A stretch of 64,000 bases of DNA from Saccharospirillum sp043196875 (GTDB lineage Bacteria; Pseudomonadota; Gammaproteobacteria; Pseudomonadales; Natronospirillaceae). Shown piece after piece: positions 43,292 to 52,968 of this stretch. The translations under genes and the position numbers were made by a program. The DNA lies in assembly GCF_043196875.1 (NCBI RefSeq), contig NZ_JBEBMX010000002.1:124001-188000 (forward strand), read 5' to 3'. Position 1 is the first letter of the stretch. Each line of letters opens with the position of its first letter. The notes beneath the pieces were generated by a model. That model was not told where the DNA came from. It did no database searches and worked only from the letters and a program-made list of their open reading frames with translations.

Positions 43292-44446
43292 TCAGTTGGA
43301 ATGATCGTGCAGGTAGAGGTCGGTGTTTTTACCGACTAACTTGCCCGCCCAAATCAAGAACACCCACACCAATAAACCGAACGGCAAATAACCGAAATAG
43401 CCGACCAAGGGCATATCGGAAAAGATATGAATGACGTTCACATAGGGCACGTCATAATTCCAGTAATGCGGGTTGGTGGGGTAACCGAGGTCGGGGTTGG
43501 CACTGCCATAGTTCCACAATTCCCAAAAGAAACCATTACAGATCGACGCCAGCGCAATCAACAACGTCGGTGACCAATCTCCTTTGGCCATGGCGGAGAA
43601 AGGTGTCCAAATATTCAGCCGCTGCATCATGCCGATGATCACTGCCATCGGGCCGATCCAGATGCTCCAGAACATGCCGAATGGGAAGAACACCAGCAGG
43701 ACGATAATGATGACACCAAAGATGATCAGGTTGTTGCCTTTGACGCTCCACTTGGGGCCATTTTGGTAACGCGCGACCAGTTTGGGAAAGCTGTTGAGTA
43801 AGTTGAACCACTGCATAATGGCTGGCCAAACGGTGCTGTAGGCCACCAGATACATGCACACGATCAGGCTGTGCGGCAGCTCTTCCATATGGCCATTGGG
43901 GTAATACCAGTTGGACTGCACAAAGAAGTTATAGAATTCGAAATACAGCCAGCCGACGACCGATGTCAAAGCACTGAACAGCATCAAACCCGGTTTGGTG
44001 GCGAGCAATGATTTGCCGTCGTTCTGCCGATAATTAATGCCATCAAGCATAACGATAAAACCCCACCACAGTGGGCTGAAGGCGTAGTAAACCAGAGTGC
44101 CCAGTGCCGGTGGTCGGGCCCACATCAGCCACCAGAAAAACAGCATCACCGCACCGCCGGCCCAGAACCACCAGGGCAGATTTTTCCTGGCTGGCGCCGG
44201 TTGCACCGGGCCACCTTGAAAGCCCAGGCGTTTTGGCCAGAGATAAACAGCGGCGATAAAAAGCGCGACGGCCGACACCGCAATGAAATAGATGAGATTA
44301 AAACCCGGTGTGCCGGGAACCTGAACCGGAGGGAAAATACCGAAGCTGGGCGGCAGGTGGGATGGGTAAGCAAACCAGGCGGCGGCCATGGGTACTAGCA
44401 ACGTCAGCAGCATCGGCCAGATCAGTGACCACTTCGAAGCGTTCAT
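43292..44446 (-). CDS. Polytopic membrane protein, unrecognised
   Basis: A 384-residue protein with about ten membrane helices and many Trp/Tyr/Phe residues (for example NPHYWNYDVPYVNVIHIFSDM and WWFWAGGAVMLFFWWLMW). No transporter or enzyme motif was recognised. ATG at 44446 has an AAGGAAAG ribosome site. It follows the 7TMR hybrid kinase after 38 bases on the same strand, so the two are probably one transcript and may share a signal. Confidence 0.75.
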   Translation of the reverse strand: MNASKWSLIWPMLLTLLVPMAAAWFAYPSHLPPSFGIFPPVQVPGTPGFNLIYFIAVSAVALFIAAVYLWPKRLGFQGGPVQPAPARKNLPWWFWAGGAVMLFFWWLMWARPPALGTLVYYAFSPLWWGFIVMLDGINYRQNDGKSLLATKPGLMLFSALTSVVGWLYFEFYNFFVQSNWYYPNGHMEELPHSLIVCMYLVAYSTVWPAIMQWFNLLNSFPKLVARYQNGPKWSVKGNNLIIFGVIIIVLLVFFPFGMFWSIWIGPMAVIIGMMQRLNIWTPFSAMAKGDWSPTLLIALASICNGFFWELWNYGSANPDLGYPTNPHYWNYDVPYVNVIHIFSDMPLVGYFGYLPFGLLVWVFLIWAGKLVGKNTDLYLHDHSN

Positions 44447-44484
44447 AGACTTTCCTTTTTCAAAGGTTACTTCCCAGTCAGAAG

Positions 44485-47118
44485 TCAGCGCTTGCTGACC
44501 GAGTCTGACCACTTCAATAACATGCGTTTCAACTCTTCCAGTTTGATGGGCTTGACCAGCACATCGTTCATGCCAGCCGAGCTGCAGTTATCCAGGTCAT
44601 GATCGGAGGCGTTGGCGGTAAAGGCAATAACCGGATTGCGAAAGCCTTGCTGACGCAGGTGCCGCGTGGCTTCCAGACCATCGATGATGGGCATTTGCAC
44701 GTCCATCAGCACAATATCCGGGAAGTTCGAGCCGATGTAGCGGATGGCTTCTTCGGGGCGTTCGAAACCAACGCAGTCAACGTTCAGCCGGCGCAACATG
44801 CCCATCAGTACTTTCAGGTTCACCAGGTTGTCGTCGACGGCCACGATCTGCATCTGGCTGAGCAGTCGATTGACCTGTTCCGGAGGCTCGATCGCCGCCG
44901 GCGTTTCCAGCAGGTGCGCCAGGCTCATGCGGGCGTAGGGCAGCAGTTCGATATCGATGGTGTCGTTGTTGTGTTCCGAGCCGGTGGCGTTATGCACATA
45001 CCATTTTACCGGTACCGCGGTGTCGCTCAGCCGTTCGTGTACCACAGCGTCAAAGTTCTTGGCGATGACCAGCCACAGCTGGACCGCCGGCAGATTTTGC
45101 TCCGGCAGGTCGGCGATGGCCAGTTGCACCACCGGTGCCATACCGAATCGCGTTAGATCTTGCCGCAGCAAAGTTGCCAGTTCTTCACTTTCATAGATCA
45201 ACCCGAGCGGCTGGGCGGTGGTCGCGGGCTCGGCAAAAGGGCCTATATCGGGCAGTTGAAAATAGAAGTGACTGCCACGGCCGGGTTCGCTGTCGGCACC
45301 CAGGTCACTGCCCATCAGGTTGACCAGTTTCGAAGCAATGTGCAGACCGAGGCCGGTGCCACCATAGCGACGGGCGATGGAGGCATCGGCCTGGGTGAAG
45401 GCGGAGAACACGCTCCGCAGTTTGTCGGCATCGATGCCGATGCCGGTGTCGCTGACGCGAAATTCCAGGTGCTGGTTATCCAGTGGTCGAATGGTCAGGC
45501 GGATGTCACCCTGCTCGGTGAATTTAAAAGCATTGCTGAGCAGGTTGGCGAGCACCTGCTTGATACGGTTTTCATCGCCCGTTAATTGCCGAGGTACCCG
45601 GGCATCGATATCGATGGTCAGGCAAACTCGGTCGCGATTGAAGGCATTGCAATAGAGTCCGCCCAGTTCGTCGATGGCGACATCGAGATCGAATGCTTCG
45701 TTGACCAGATCAAGTTGGTTAGCGTTGAGCTTGGCCAGATCGAGAATGTCGTTGATCAGATAGAGCAGGAAATTAGACGAGGTATGAATGGCTTGAATAT
45801 GACGCTGAACTCGGGTCGGCAAACTGTATTGATCGATCAGTTCTACCGAACCCTGAATGGCATTTAAAGGCGTGCGTAATTCGTGACTGACGTTGGCTAG
45901 AAAACGTTCCTTGGTTTCCAGCGCCTGGTTGGCGGCCAGCAATGCTTCCTGAGTGGCAAATAGCCCGGCTTCCTTTTCGCGATAGACCATGCCTACCTGA
46001 TGGCTGATGACCAGCGATAACAGAATCACTTCGATGGCGACGGCAAAGAGCCCGACGTGTTCGACGAAAAGCGTTTCGGAAAATGCCAGGCTGGAAACGG
46101 CAATGGACATCAGTCCCGGAATAAAAAAAGCGATGTTGGCGACCAGATAATAACGCGCGGTGCGATTGCCCTGTATCAACCGGGTTATGCCCGCGCTGAT
46201 ACCATAGAGCGCAAACAGCCCAACACCATAACGCGCCAATTCCAGTGACCAGGTCGGTTGCACCAGGGCGATCACCCAAAACACCATTAACAGCCCGATA
46301 ATGCCGTGCCCGATGCGCGTCAAGGTGCGCGAGGTGTAGCGATTGATATTCAGCAACACCATGACGAAGGCGATATAAGCCGGGTTGGATGCGGCAACAA
46401 TGGGAATGCTGATTAAATAAAAATTCTTGATATGAAACAGGTCGGAAAACACCAGCAGGGCAGCGCCGTTATAGACGAAATTACCCCAGATAAAAACAGC
46501 GTAAAAAAAGTCGCCTATTCGGCGTCGGCTTAAACCCAGGACGATGTAATAGACGCCCATCGAGAAAAAGATACCCATGCCAATCAGAGTGATGGCGTTG
46601 CCGATTTTGATCGACTTCAAATAGCCATCGAAGGGGAAAATCTGCGGCACCGGGTCAGCCAGATAGAAGGGACTGTCGAGTCGAGTCAGGATTTGATACT
46701 GACCCGGCGGCAGGGCAATTAAGCGACTGTGGCGTAGAAAAATAGGGTTGTAGACTTCGCTTTGAATACCGCCTTCAAATTCAGCGACCTGCTGACCATT
46801 TTCATCGAATACCCAATGATGAAACAGGCCGATAACAGAAGAATTCCGGAAGTCCAAAAAATGGCGAATGGGCTGGTCTGATTGCAAGGTCATCAGATGC
46901 CAGTCGACACCGCCATTCCAGTTGATGGTAAGGTCAGTCTGGACGCTGCGCAGGGTTTCGGCATCCAGTCGTTGCGGCTGCCAATCGTCAGGCAGTGATA
47001 ACCAATAGCTGCGTGTGTCCAGGCTTTGTTCTTCCGCCCAGAGCAAGGTTGGCAACGCAGTGCAAGCGAGTAAAAACCACAGCACTACCCAAAGACGACG
47101 TACTGAACGTAATGGCAC
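44485..47118 (-). CDS. 7TMR-DISM hybrid sensor histidine kinase
   Basis: About 877 residues. A signal peptide (WVVLWFLLACTALPTLLWA) precedes a periplasmic domain, seven membrane helices (about residues 170-390), a coiled linker, then HisKA with His412 in NVSHELRTPLNAIQGSVEL. HATPase boxes are NLLSNAFKFTE, DTGIGID and GTGLGLHI. The terminal receiver has Asp806 (LMDVQMP) and KP in VLVKPI. GTG at 47118 with AAGGGAAA gives a clean signal peptide; the frame is open to 47331. The region between HATPase and receiver may be a degenerate receiver. Confidence 0.83.
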   Translation of the reverse strand: MPLRSVRRLWVVLWFLLACTALPTLLWAEEQSLDTRSYWLSLPDDWQPQRLDAETLRSVQTDLTINWNGGVDWHLMTLQSDQPIRHFLDFRNSSVIGLFHHWVFDENGQQVAEFEGGIQSEVYNPIFLRHSRLIALPPGQYQILTRLDSPFYLADPVPQIFPFDGYLKSIKIGNAITLIGMGIFFSMGVYYIVLGLSRRRIGDFFYAVFIWGNFVYNGAALLVFSDLFHIKNFYLISIPIVAASNPAYIAFVMVLLNINRYTSRTLTRIGHGIIGLLMVFWVIALVQPTWSLELARYGVGLFALYGISAGITRLIQGNRTARYYLVANIAFFIPGLMSIAVSSLAFSETLFVEHVGLFAVAIEVILLSLVISHQVGMVYREKEAGLFATQEALLAANQALETKERFLANVSHELRTPLNAIQGSVELIDQYSLPTRVQRHIQAIHTSSNFLLYLINDILDLAKLNANQLDLVNEAFDLDVAIDELGGLYCNAFNRDRVCLTIDIDARVPRQLTGDENRIKQVLANLLSNAFKFTEQGDIRLTIRPLDNQHLEFRVSDTGIGIDADKLRSVFSAFTQADASIARRYGGTGLGLHIASKLVNLMGSDLGADSEPGRGSHFYFQLPDIGPFAEPATTAQPLGLIYESEELATLLRQDLTRFGMAPVVQLAIADLPEQNLPAVQLWLVIAKNFDAVVHERLSDTAVPVKWYVHNATGSEHNNDTIDIELLPYARMSLAHLLETPAAIEPPEQVNRLLSQMQIVAVDDNLVNLKVLMGMLRRLNVDCVGFERPEEAIRYIGSNFPDIVLMDVQMPIIDGLEATRHLRQQGFRNPVIAFTANASDHDLDNCSSAGMNDVLVKPIKLEELKRMLLKWSDSVSKR

Positions 47119-47236
47119 GATAGCGGGTTTCCCTTGTTGACCCCAAGTCAGCCAACCAGACCGGTAGCGTGCAGTGATGGCGTATATACCGGACTCCTTG
47201 GTAGCCTTATTAGACCTGTCGGAAATAACTCTTAGC

Positions 47237-47935
47237 ATGGTTGATATTAAGCACCCAATTCCAGCCCCAGAGGCGCATCTATGTCCGCTGTGTGGTGCAA
47301 CACGGGCGTCACTCTGGCACCGTCGGGGCAAACGTGATTACTGGTGTTGCCAACATTGCCAGCTCGTGCGCGTGCCCATCCAGCAGCATATTTCGGCAGC
47401 TCAGGAAAAGGCTGAATACGACCGACATGAAAACACTCTAGACGACGCTGGCTATCGGCGCTTCCTGGGCCGCACTTTTTGTGCGGTGGTCGATCGAATG
47501 CCACCTGGCCATCAAGGGCTGGACTTCGGCTGCGGGCCCGGCCCTGCTCTGGCTGCGATGTTCGAAGAGGCAGGATATCCGGTTGCGCTATATGATCTTT
47601 TCTATCGGCCGGATAGCGAAGTTTTACAGCGCCGATTTCATTTTATTACCTTGACCGAGGTGATTGAGCATCTGGCGCAGCCGGCGCAGGTGTTGTCGAG
47701 CTTATGGCAACAACTGCTGCCCGGAGGTTTGCTGGTGATTCAAACCCAGCAGGTACGTGACCAGGCAGCCTTCCAGCAATGGCGCTATACCCACGACCCC
47801 ACCCATATCGCTTTCTATGCACCGGCAACCTTTCGCTGGCTGGCGCAGTGGCTGGGCGCTGCTGCCTTGGAGGCCGTGGCGGCGGATGTGGTGGTGCTGC
47901 GTAAAGCGGGGGATTGGGACGATGAACCAGCTTGA
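47237..47935 (+). CDS. Zinc-ribbon class I SAM methyltransferase
   Basis: A 232-residue protein. An N-terminal ribbon (CPLC at about residues 15-18 and CCQHC about 18 on) is followed by a Methyltransf_23-like domain with GLDFGCGPGPALAAMF for AdoMet binding and FHFITLTEVIEHLAQP. The substrate is unknown. The ATG at 47237 follows GGAAAT. Its end overlaps the fructosamine-kinase-like gene by 14 bases. It is divergent from the hybrid kinase. Confidence 0.8.
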   Translation: MVDIKHPIPAPEAHLCPLCGATRASLWHRRGKRDYWCCQHCQLVRVPIQQHISAAQEKAEYDRHENTLDDAGYRRFLGRTFCAVVDRMPPGHQGLDFGCGPGPALAAMFEEAGYPVALYDLFYRPDSEVLQRRFHFITLTEVIEHLAQPAQVLSSLWQQLLPGGLLVIQTQQVRDQAAFQQWRYTHDPTHIAFYAPATFRWLAQWLGAAALEAVAADVVVLRKAGDWDDEPA

Positions 47936-48689
47936 ACGTCAGCGTTTGGCGGATGGCACGCCAGTGCTTGTCAAGCACAACGAGGCCGCGCCGAAGGGTT
48001 TTTACGCCGCCGAGGCCGCCGGCCTGCAAGCTCTGGCGGATGCCGGCTGGCGGGTGCCGAAGGTGATGTCGGTGGCGGACGATCGTTTAGTGATGGAAGC
48101 CATCGCCTTGGGCCAGCCCGGCTCGACCAGTTGGCAGCAAGCCGGACGCCAGCTTGCGCAGCAGCATCAGATCAGCGCCGAGCGTTTTGGTTTTTCCCTC
48201 GACACCTTCTGTGGTGACAGTCGGCAGACCAACCGCTGGTGTGCTGATGGCGTCGAGTTCTATCAGCAGCAACGCTACCGACCCCAACTGCAACGCGCCC
48301 GCGATGCCGGTCTGTTAAGCGCTGCTGAGGTGCAGGCAGCTGAGCGTCTGGTCGATAAGCTGGCGGATTGGTTGCCGGCCCAGAAGCCGGTGTTACTGCA
48401 TGGTGATTTGTGGTCTGGCAATCTGCTTTTCGATGCCGCCGCAGTGCCAGTGCTGATCGACCCGGCCTGTTACTACGGCTGGCCGGAAGCCGATTTGGCG
48501 ATGACCCATGCTTTTGGCGGTTTTGCGCCTGAGTTTTATCGGGCGTATCAGGCAGAGAATACTCTGGCGCCAGGCTTCGATGAGCGCATCGCGCTGTACA
48601 ATCTGTACCACTGGCTGAACCATCTGAACCTCTTTGGCGCGGTCTATCACGGCGCCGTCGTGGCTGTGCTGGAGCGCTATCTGGGCTGA
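47922..48689 (+). CDS. Fructosamine kinase family protein
   Basis: A 255-residue aminoglycoside-phosphotransferase-fold kinase. VLLHGDLWSGNLLF is the catalytic loop with the base Asp, VLIDPACYYGWPEADLAMTH is the metal-binding segment, and GEFYRAYQ-type residues follow. Family members phosphorylate fructosamines or ribulosamines on proteins, helping their removal. It is shorter than typical YniA (about 290) at the N-terminus. Start ATG at 47922 is inside the methyltransferase gene end. Confidence 0.85.
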   Translation: MNQLERQRLADGTPVLVKHNEAAPKGFYAAEAAGLQALADAGWRVPKVMSVADDRLVMEAIALGQPGSTSWQQAGRQLAQQHQISAERFGFSLDTFCGDSRQTNRWCADGVEFYQQQRYRPQLQRARDAGLLSAAEVQAAERLVDKLADWLPAQKPVLLHGDLWSGNLLFDAAAVPVLIDPACYYGWPEADLAMTHAFGGFAPEFYRAYQAENTLAPGFDERIALYNLYHWLNHLNLFGAVYHGAVVAVLERYLG

Positions 48690-48849
48690 CGCCGTTTTTA
48701 TCCTCGCCAAGGCTGTTCAGACCGTTCTGCCAGTCGAAAAAAGCCCGCTGGTCGGGTATCCTCAGCCGTCCGGGTGTGTGCCTGCCACCCGTTTCAGCTT
48801 TGACTCCAAACAGTGACCTTAAACTTTGACCTCGAACAACAGGAATCCG

Positions 48850-51429
48850 ATGGACGCGAACTACTCCCCGGCCGCGATTGAACGCCAGGTGCAAACCACC
48901 TGGAATGAGCAACAGGTGTTCAAAGCCACCGTCGACATGAGCAAAGAGAAATTCTATTGCCTGTCGATGCTGCCTTACCCAAGCGGCAAGCTACACATGG
49001 GGCACGTTCGCAACTACACCATCGGCGATGTAATCAGCCGTTACCAGCGCATGCTGGGTAAAAACGTCCTGCAGCCGATGGGCTGGGACGCCTTCGGCAT
49101 GCCGGCGGAAAACGCCGCTATTCAGAACGGTGTGGCGCCGGCCAAATGGACCTATGAAAACATCGACCACATGCGCGGCCAGCTCAAAGCCCTGGGCTTT
49201 GCCTACGACTGGAGCCGCGAAGTCACGACCTGCTCACCGGACTATTACAAGTGGGAGCAGTGGTTCTTCACTCGCCTGGTCGAAAAAGGTTTGGCTTACA
49301 AGAAAACCTCGGCGGTGAACTGGTGTCCGGTTGACCAGACGGTATTGGCCAACGAACAGGTGCACGACGGTTGCTGCTGGCGCTGTGATACGCCGGTGGA
49401 ACGCAAAGAGATGGATCAGTGGTTCGTCAAAACCACGGCCTACGCCGGTGAATTGCTGGAGCAACTCGACCAGCTCGAGGGCTGGCCGGAAGAAGTGAAG
49501 GCGATGCAGCGCAACTGGATCGGCCGCAGCCTGGGCGTCACCTTGCGTTTCAAATTGAAAGACAGCGACCAGTCGGTCGAAGTCTATACCACCCGTCCCG
49601 ACACCTTGATGGGCGTGACCTATATGGCGCTGGCGGCGGACCATCCGCTGACCACAGCTGCCGCCAAAGACAACCCCAGCCTGCAGGCGTTTGTTGAAGA
49701 ATGCCGCCATATGACCACCAGCGAAGCCGATATGGCGACGATGGAAAAGAAAGGTCATGCCACCGGCTTGGTTGCCATTCATCCGATCACCGGTGAGGAA
49801 ATCCCGGTCTGGTCGGCCAACTTTGTGTTGATGGATTACGGCAGCGGCGCGGTGATGTCGGTGCCTGGTCACGATCAGCGCGACTGGGAATTCGCCACGG
49901 CTTACGGTTTGCCGATTAAGCAAGTCGTAGCGCCGGCTGACGGCAGCGATGCCAAGGTCGATTTGTCGACCGAAGCCTTTACCGAAAAAGGCGTGGTGGT
50001 TAATTCCGGTGAATTCGATGGTCTGAGCAGCCAGGAAGCCTTTAAGAAAATCGCTGACTGGTTAGCCGCGCAAGGGTTGGGTGAAGTCACCACCAACTAC
50101 CGTCTGCGCGATTGGGGTGTCAGCCGCCAACGTTATTGGGGCGCGCCGGTGCCGATGGTTTATGTCGATGGCGAAGCCAAACCGGCCGACGAATTTCCAG
50201 TGGTGTTGCCTGAAGACGTGGTCTTTGACGGCGCCAGTTCGCCGATTAAAAACAACCCGGAATTTGAAGACACCACCTTGGCTGGCAAACCGGCCAAACG
50301 CGAAACTGATACCTTCGATACCTTTATGGAATCGTCCTGGTATTTCGCGCGTTACACCACGCCGCATTACAACGACGGCATGATCGAACCGGAAGAAGCC
50401 AACTACTGGCTGCCGGTCGATCAATACATCGGCGGCATCGAACACGCCACCATGCATTTGATGTACGCGCGTTTCTATTACAAGGCGATGCGCGATGAAG
50501 GTCTGGTTAAGTCCGATGAGCCGTTCACCAACTTGCTGTGTCAGGGCATGGTGCTGGCGGAAACCTGGTTCCGCGTCGGCGATGAAGGCCGCGTTTGGGT
50601 ATCGCCGACTGATGTCGAAGCGCAGCGCGACGATAAAGGCAAGGTGATTGGCGGCCGCCAGATTTCCACCGGTTTGCCAGTGGAATACGCCGGCATGGCG
50701 AAGATGTCCAAGTCGAAAAACAACGGCAAGGATCCGCAACAGGCGATTGAAGAATACGGTGCCGACACGCTGCGTCTGTTCTCCATGTTTGCTGCGCCGC
50801 CGGATCAGACTCTGGAGTGGACCGAGTCAGGCGTGCAGGGCGCGCAGAAATTTTTGCAGCGCCTGTGGCGCGCTGTGCATCAGTTGGTTGAAGGCGGTGA
50901 TATTGCCAAACTGGATGTGGCGGCACTCAGCGACGATCAGAAAACACTGCGTCGTAAAACCCACGAAACCATCGTTGGTGTCACGGCCGATTTTGGTGAG
51001 CGCAAAACCTTTAATACCGCCATCGCCAAGGTGATGGAATTGCTCAACGCGGTGAACAAGTTCGAAGCCAAAGACGCCCAGGATCGTGCCGTTATCAGCG
51101 AGGCTCTGGAGACCGCTGTACGGGTTTTGGCGCCGATCGTGCCGCACATCACTCAGGTGCTGTGGAACGAACTGGGCCACGACGGTTTAATCCTCGACGT
51201 CAGTTGGCCGCAAGCCGATGACAGCGCGCTGGTCAAAGATACTCTGCTCTATGTGCTGCAGGTCAACGGCAAGGTGCGTGGTCGCGTTGAAGTGCCGGCC
51301 GATGCCGATAAAGCCAGCGTCGAAGCCGCCGCCATGGCCGATGAAAATGTGCAGCGTTTTATCGGCGATGCCACGGTGCGCAAAGTGATTGTTGTGCCCA
51401 ACAAGTTGGTGAACATCGTTGCGAATTAA
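48850..51429 (+). CDS. leuS: Leucyl-tRNA synthetase LeuS
   Basis: Charges tRNA-Leu. The class I HIGH motif is HMGH (residues 49-52) in YPSGKLHMGHVRNY. KMSKS lies at 618-622. An editing domain is present between them (TTRPDTLMGVTYMA). The 859-residue length is standard. ATG at 48850 follows AGGA. It is the first of leuS-lptE-holA, which are tightly packed. Confidence 0.98.
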   Translation: MDANYSPAAIERQVQTTWNEQQVFKATVDMSKEKFYCLSMLPYPSGKLHMGHVRNYTIGDVISRYQRMLGKNVLQPMGWDAFGMPAENAAIQNGVAPAKWTYENIDHMRGQLKALGFAYDWSREVTTCSPDYYKWEQWFFTRLVEKGLAYKKTSAVNWCPVDQTVLANEQVHDGCCWRCDTPVERKEMDQWFVKTTAYAGELLEQLDQLEGWPEEVKAMQRNWIGRSLGVTLRFKLKDSDQSVEVYTTRPDTLMGVTYMALAADHPLTTAAAKDNPSLQAFVEECRHMTTSEADMATMEKKGHATGLVAIHPITGEEIPVWSANFVLMDYGSGAVMSVPGHDQRDWEFATAYGLPIKQVVAPADGSDAKVDLSTEAFTEKGVVVNSGEFDGLSSQEAFKKIADWLAAQGLGEVTTNYRLRDWGVSRQRYWGAPVPMVYVDGEAKPADEFPVVLPEDVVFDGASSPIKNNPEFEDTTLAGKPAKRETDTFDTFMESSWYFARYTTPHYNDGMIEPEEANYWLPVDQYIGGIEHATMHLMYARFYYKAMRDEGLVKSDEPFTNLLCQGMVLAETWFRVGDEGRVWVSPTDVEAQRDDKGKVIGGRQISTGLPVEYAGMAKMSKSKNNGKDPQQAIEEYGADTLRLFSMFAAPPDQTLEWTESGVQGAQKFLQRLWRAVHQLVEGGDIAKLDVAALSDDQKTLRRKTHETIVGVTADFGERKTFNTAIAKVMELLNAVNKFEAKDAQDRAVISEALETAVRVLAPIVPHITQVLWNELGHDGLILDVSWPQADDSALVKDTLLYVLQVNGKVRGRVEVPADADKASVEAAAMADENVQRFIGDATVRKVIVVPNKLVNIVAN

Positions 51430-51922
51430 TGCGTTGATCAAACAGAGTGTTCTGGTTGTGTTGCTGGCCGCAGTGCTCACGGGTTGCGGCTATCAGCTGA
51501 AAGGCCAGTTTCGTTTTGCCGAAGGGCTCAGCCCTTTGGTGTGGCAGGCCAGTGGTAATCAGGATGAGCTCTACCTGATCACCCGCGATATCTTTGCCAT
51601 CTATGGCTTGGCGCTGTCGGAACGACCGGCCGATACTCTGTTACAGATTCATCGTGTTGAAGATGCCAACGTTGAGTTGAGCGAAGCCGAAGTGCTGACG
51701 CTTGAGGTCGAATGGAGCCTGGTGAATGCTCAGGGTGTGGCGGTAATTGATCATCGCCGCACTCGTTCGGAAACGCGTTTGAGCCTGAGCCCGGAAGTCG
51801 ACGAAGACGATGCACGAATCGAACGCCAATCCTTCCTGCGTCAGCGTATTGCCTTGCGCTTGCTTGACCAGCTTGAAGCCATTTCCGACGCAGAACTGAA
51901 CCGGGTGCCGGAGTCGCGCTGA
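51419..51922 (+). CDS. lptE: LPS-assembly lipoprotein LptE
   Basis: The outer-membrane lipoprotein that plugs LptD and inserts lipopolysaccharide. A signal peptide ends in the lipobox LTGC with the lipidated Cys at about residue 23, followed by GYQLKGQF. The 167-residue length is typical. TTG at 51419 overlaps the leuS end by 11 bases; a TTG at 51434 is an alternative, and there is no in-frame ATG. The stop overlaps the holA start by one base. The leuS-lptE-holA context confirms the call. Confidence 0.93.
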   Translation: MRINALIKQSVLVVLLAAVLTGCGYQLKGQFRFAEGLSPLVWQASGNQDELYLITRDIFAIYGLALSERPADTLLQIHRVEDANVELSEAEVLTLEVEWSLVNAQGVAVIDHRRTRSETRLSLSPEVDEDDARIERQSFLRQRIALRLLDQLEAISDAELNRVPESR

Positions 51923-52944
51923 TGAAAATCACCGCCCAACAGCTGACTCAGCAACTGCAGCAGAACCTGCCAGCCATTATCTGGATCAGCGGTGATGAGC
52001 CCTTGTTGACTCTGGAAGCGGCCGATCAGGTGCGCATGGCGGCGCGAGCAGCCGGCATCAATGAACGCCAGGTGTTTCATGCCGACACCAACTTTGACTG
52101 GAATTTATTGCAAGACGCCAATCAATCGATGTCGCTGTTTGGTGACCGTCAACTGCTGGAAGTTCGGCTCAGCGCCAAACTGAAAGATGACGGTCGCAAA
52201 GCCTTGGTGGCTTATGCTGCCAACGCCAATCCCGATAATATTTTGTTGGTCCAGTCGGAGCGTTTGGAAGCCGCCCAAAGCAAAGCCAAGTGGTTTAATC
52301 AGGTAATCGACCAAGGCTGGTGGCTGCCGATCTGGCCGGTAGAACGCCATCAATTACCCGCCTGGCTGCGTCAGCGACTGCAAGCTCAGGGGCTGACCAT
52401 CGACGATGATGCGCTGGCATTATTGGCCGATAAAGTGGACGGCAACCTGCTCGCCGCTCGTCAGGAAATTGATAAATTATTGCTGCTCAGCGATAACACC
52501 AGCATCGATCTCGATACCGTGATTCAGTCCGTCGCTGACAGCGCCCGCTTCGATATTTTCGATTTATCCGACGCCTTTTTAAATGGTGACTTGGCGCGCA
52601 GCCAACGAGTGCTGAGAGGGCTGGCTGCCGAAGGTGTGGAAGCACCTATTGTGCTGTGGGTGTTATCACGCGAACTGCGTCATCTGGTGCAGTTGGCCGA
52701 AGCGCAACAGGCCGGTCAACAATTGCAGTCGGTATTCAAGCGACTGCGTATTTTCGACAAACGCCAAGGCCCCTACCAACAAGCGATACGCCGTGCCGGC
52801 CTTGAGCATTGGCAACACTGCCTGGTGCGTTGCGGTGAAATCGACGCCACCATCAAAGGCCGCCGCGCTGGTGATCCTTGGCATGCATTAAGTGTGGTAA
52901 TCAGTGAAGTCGCGCAGCCGGGGCGCGTGCCGGCTGCGCTTTAA
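51922..52944 (+). CDS. holA: DNA polymerase III delta subunit HolA
   Basis: The clamp-loader subunit that opens the beta ring. It starts MKITAQQLTQQLQ and has VIWISGDEPLLTLEAAD-like (AIIWISGDEPLL) in the degenerate ATPase fold, then the C-terminal helical domain. The 340-residue length is normal. It is coupled to lptE (TGATG overlap) and converges with btuB, with only 24 bases between. Confidence 0.95.
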   Translation: MKITAQQLTQQLQQNLPAIIWISGDEPLLTLEAADQVRMAARAAGINERQVFHADTNFDWNLLQDANQSMSLFGDRQLLEVRLSAKLKDDGRKALVAYAANANPDNILLVQSERLEAAQSKAKWFNQVIDQGWWLPIWPVERHQLPAWLRQRLQAQGLTIDDDALALLADKVDGNLLAARQEIDKLLLLSDNTSIDLDTVIQSVADSARFDIFDLSDAFLNGDLARSQRVLRGLAAEGVEAPIVLWVLSRELRHLVQLAEAQQAGQQLQSVFKRLRIFDKRQGPYQQAIRRAGLEHWQHCLVRCGEIDATIKGRRAGDPWHALSVVISEVAQPGRVPAAL

Positions 52945-52968
52945 TAACCGATTAAAACCGGTGATTAA

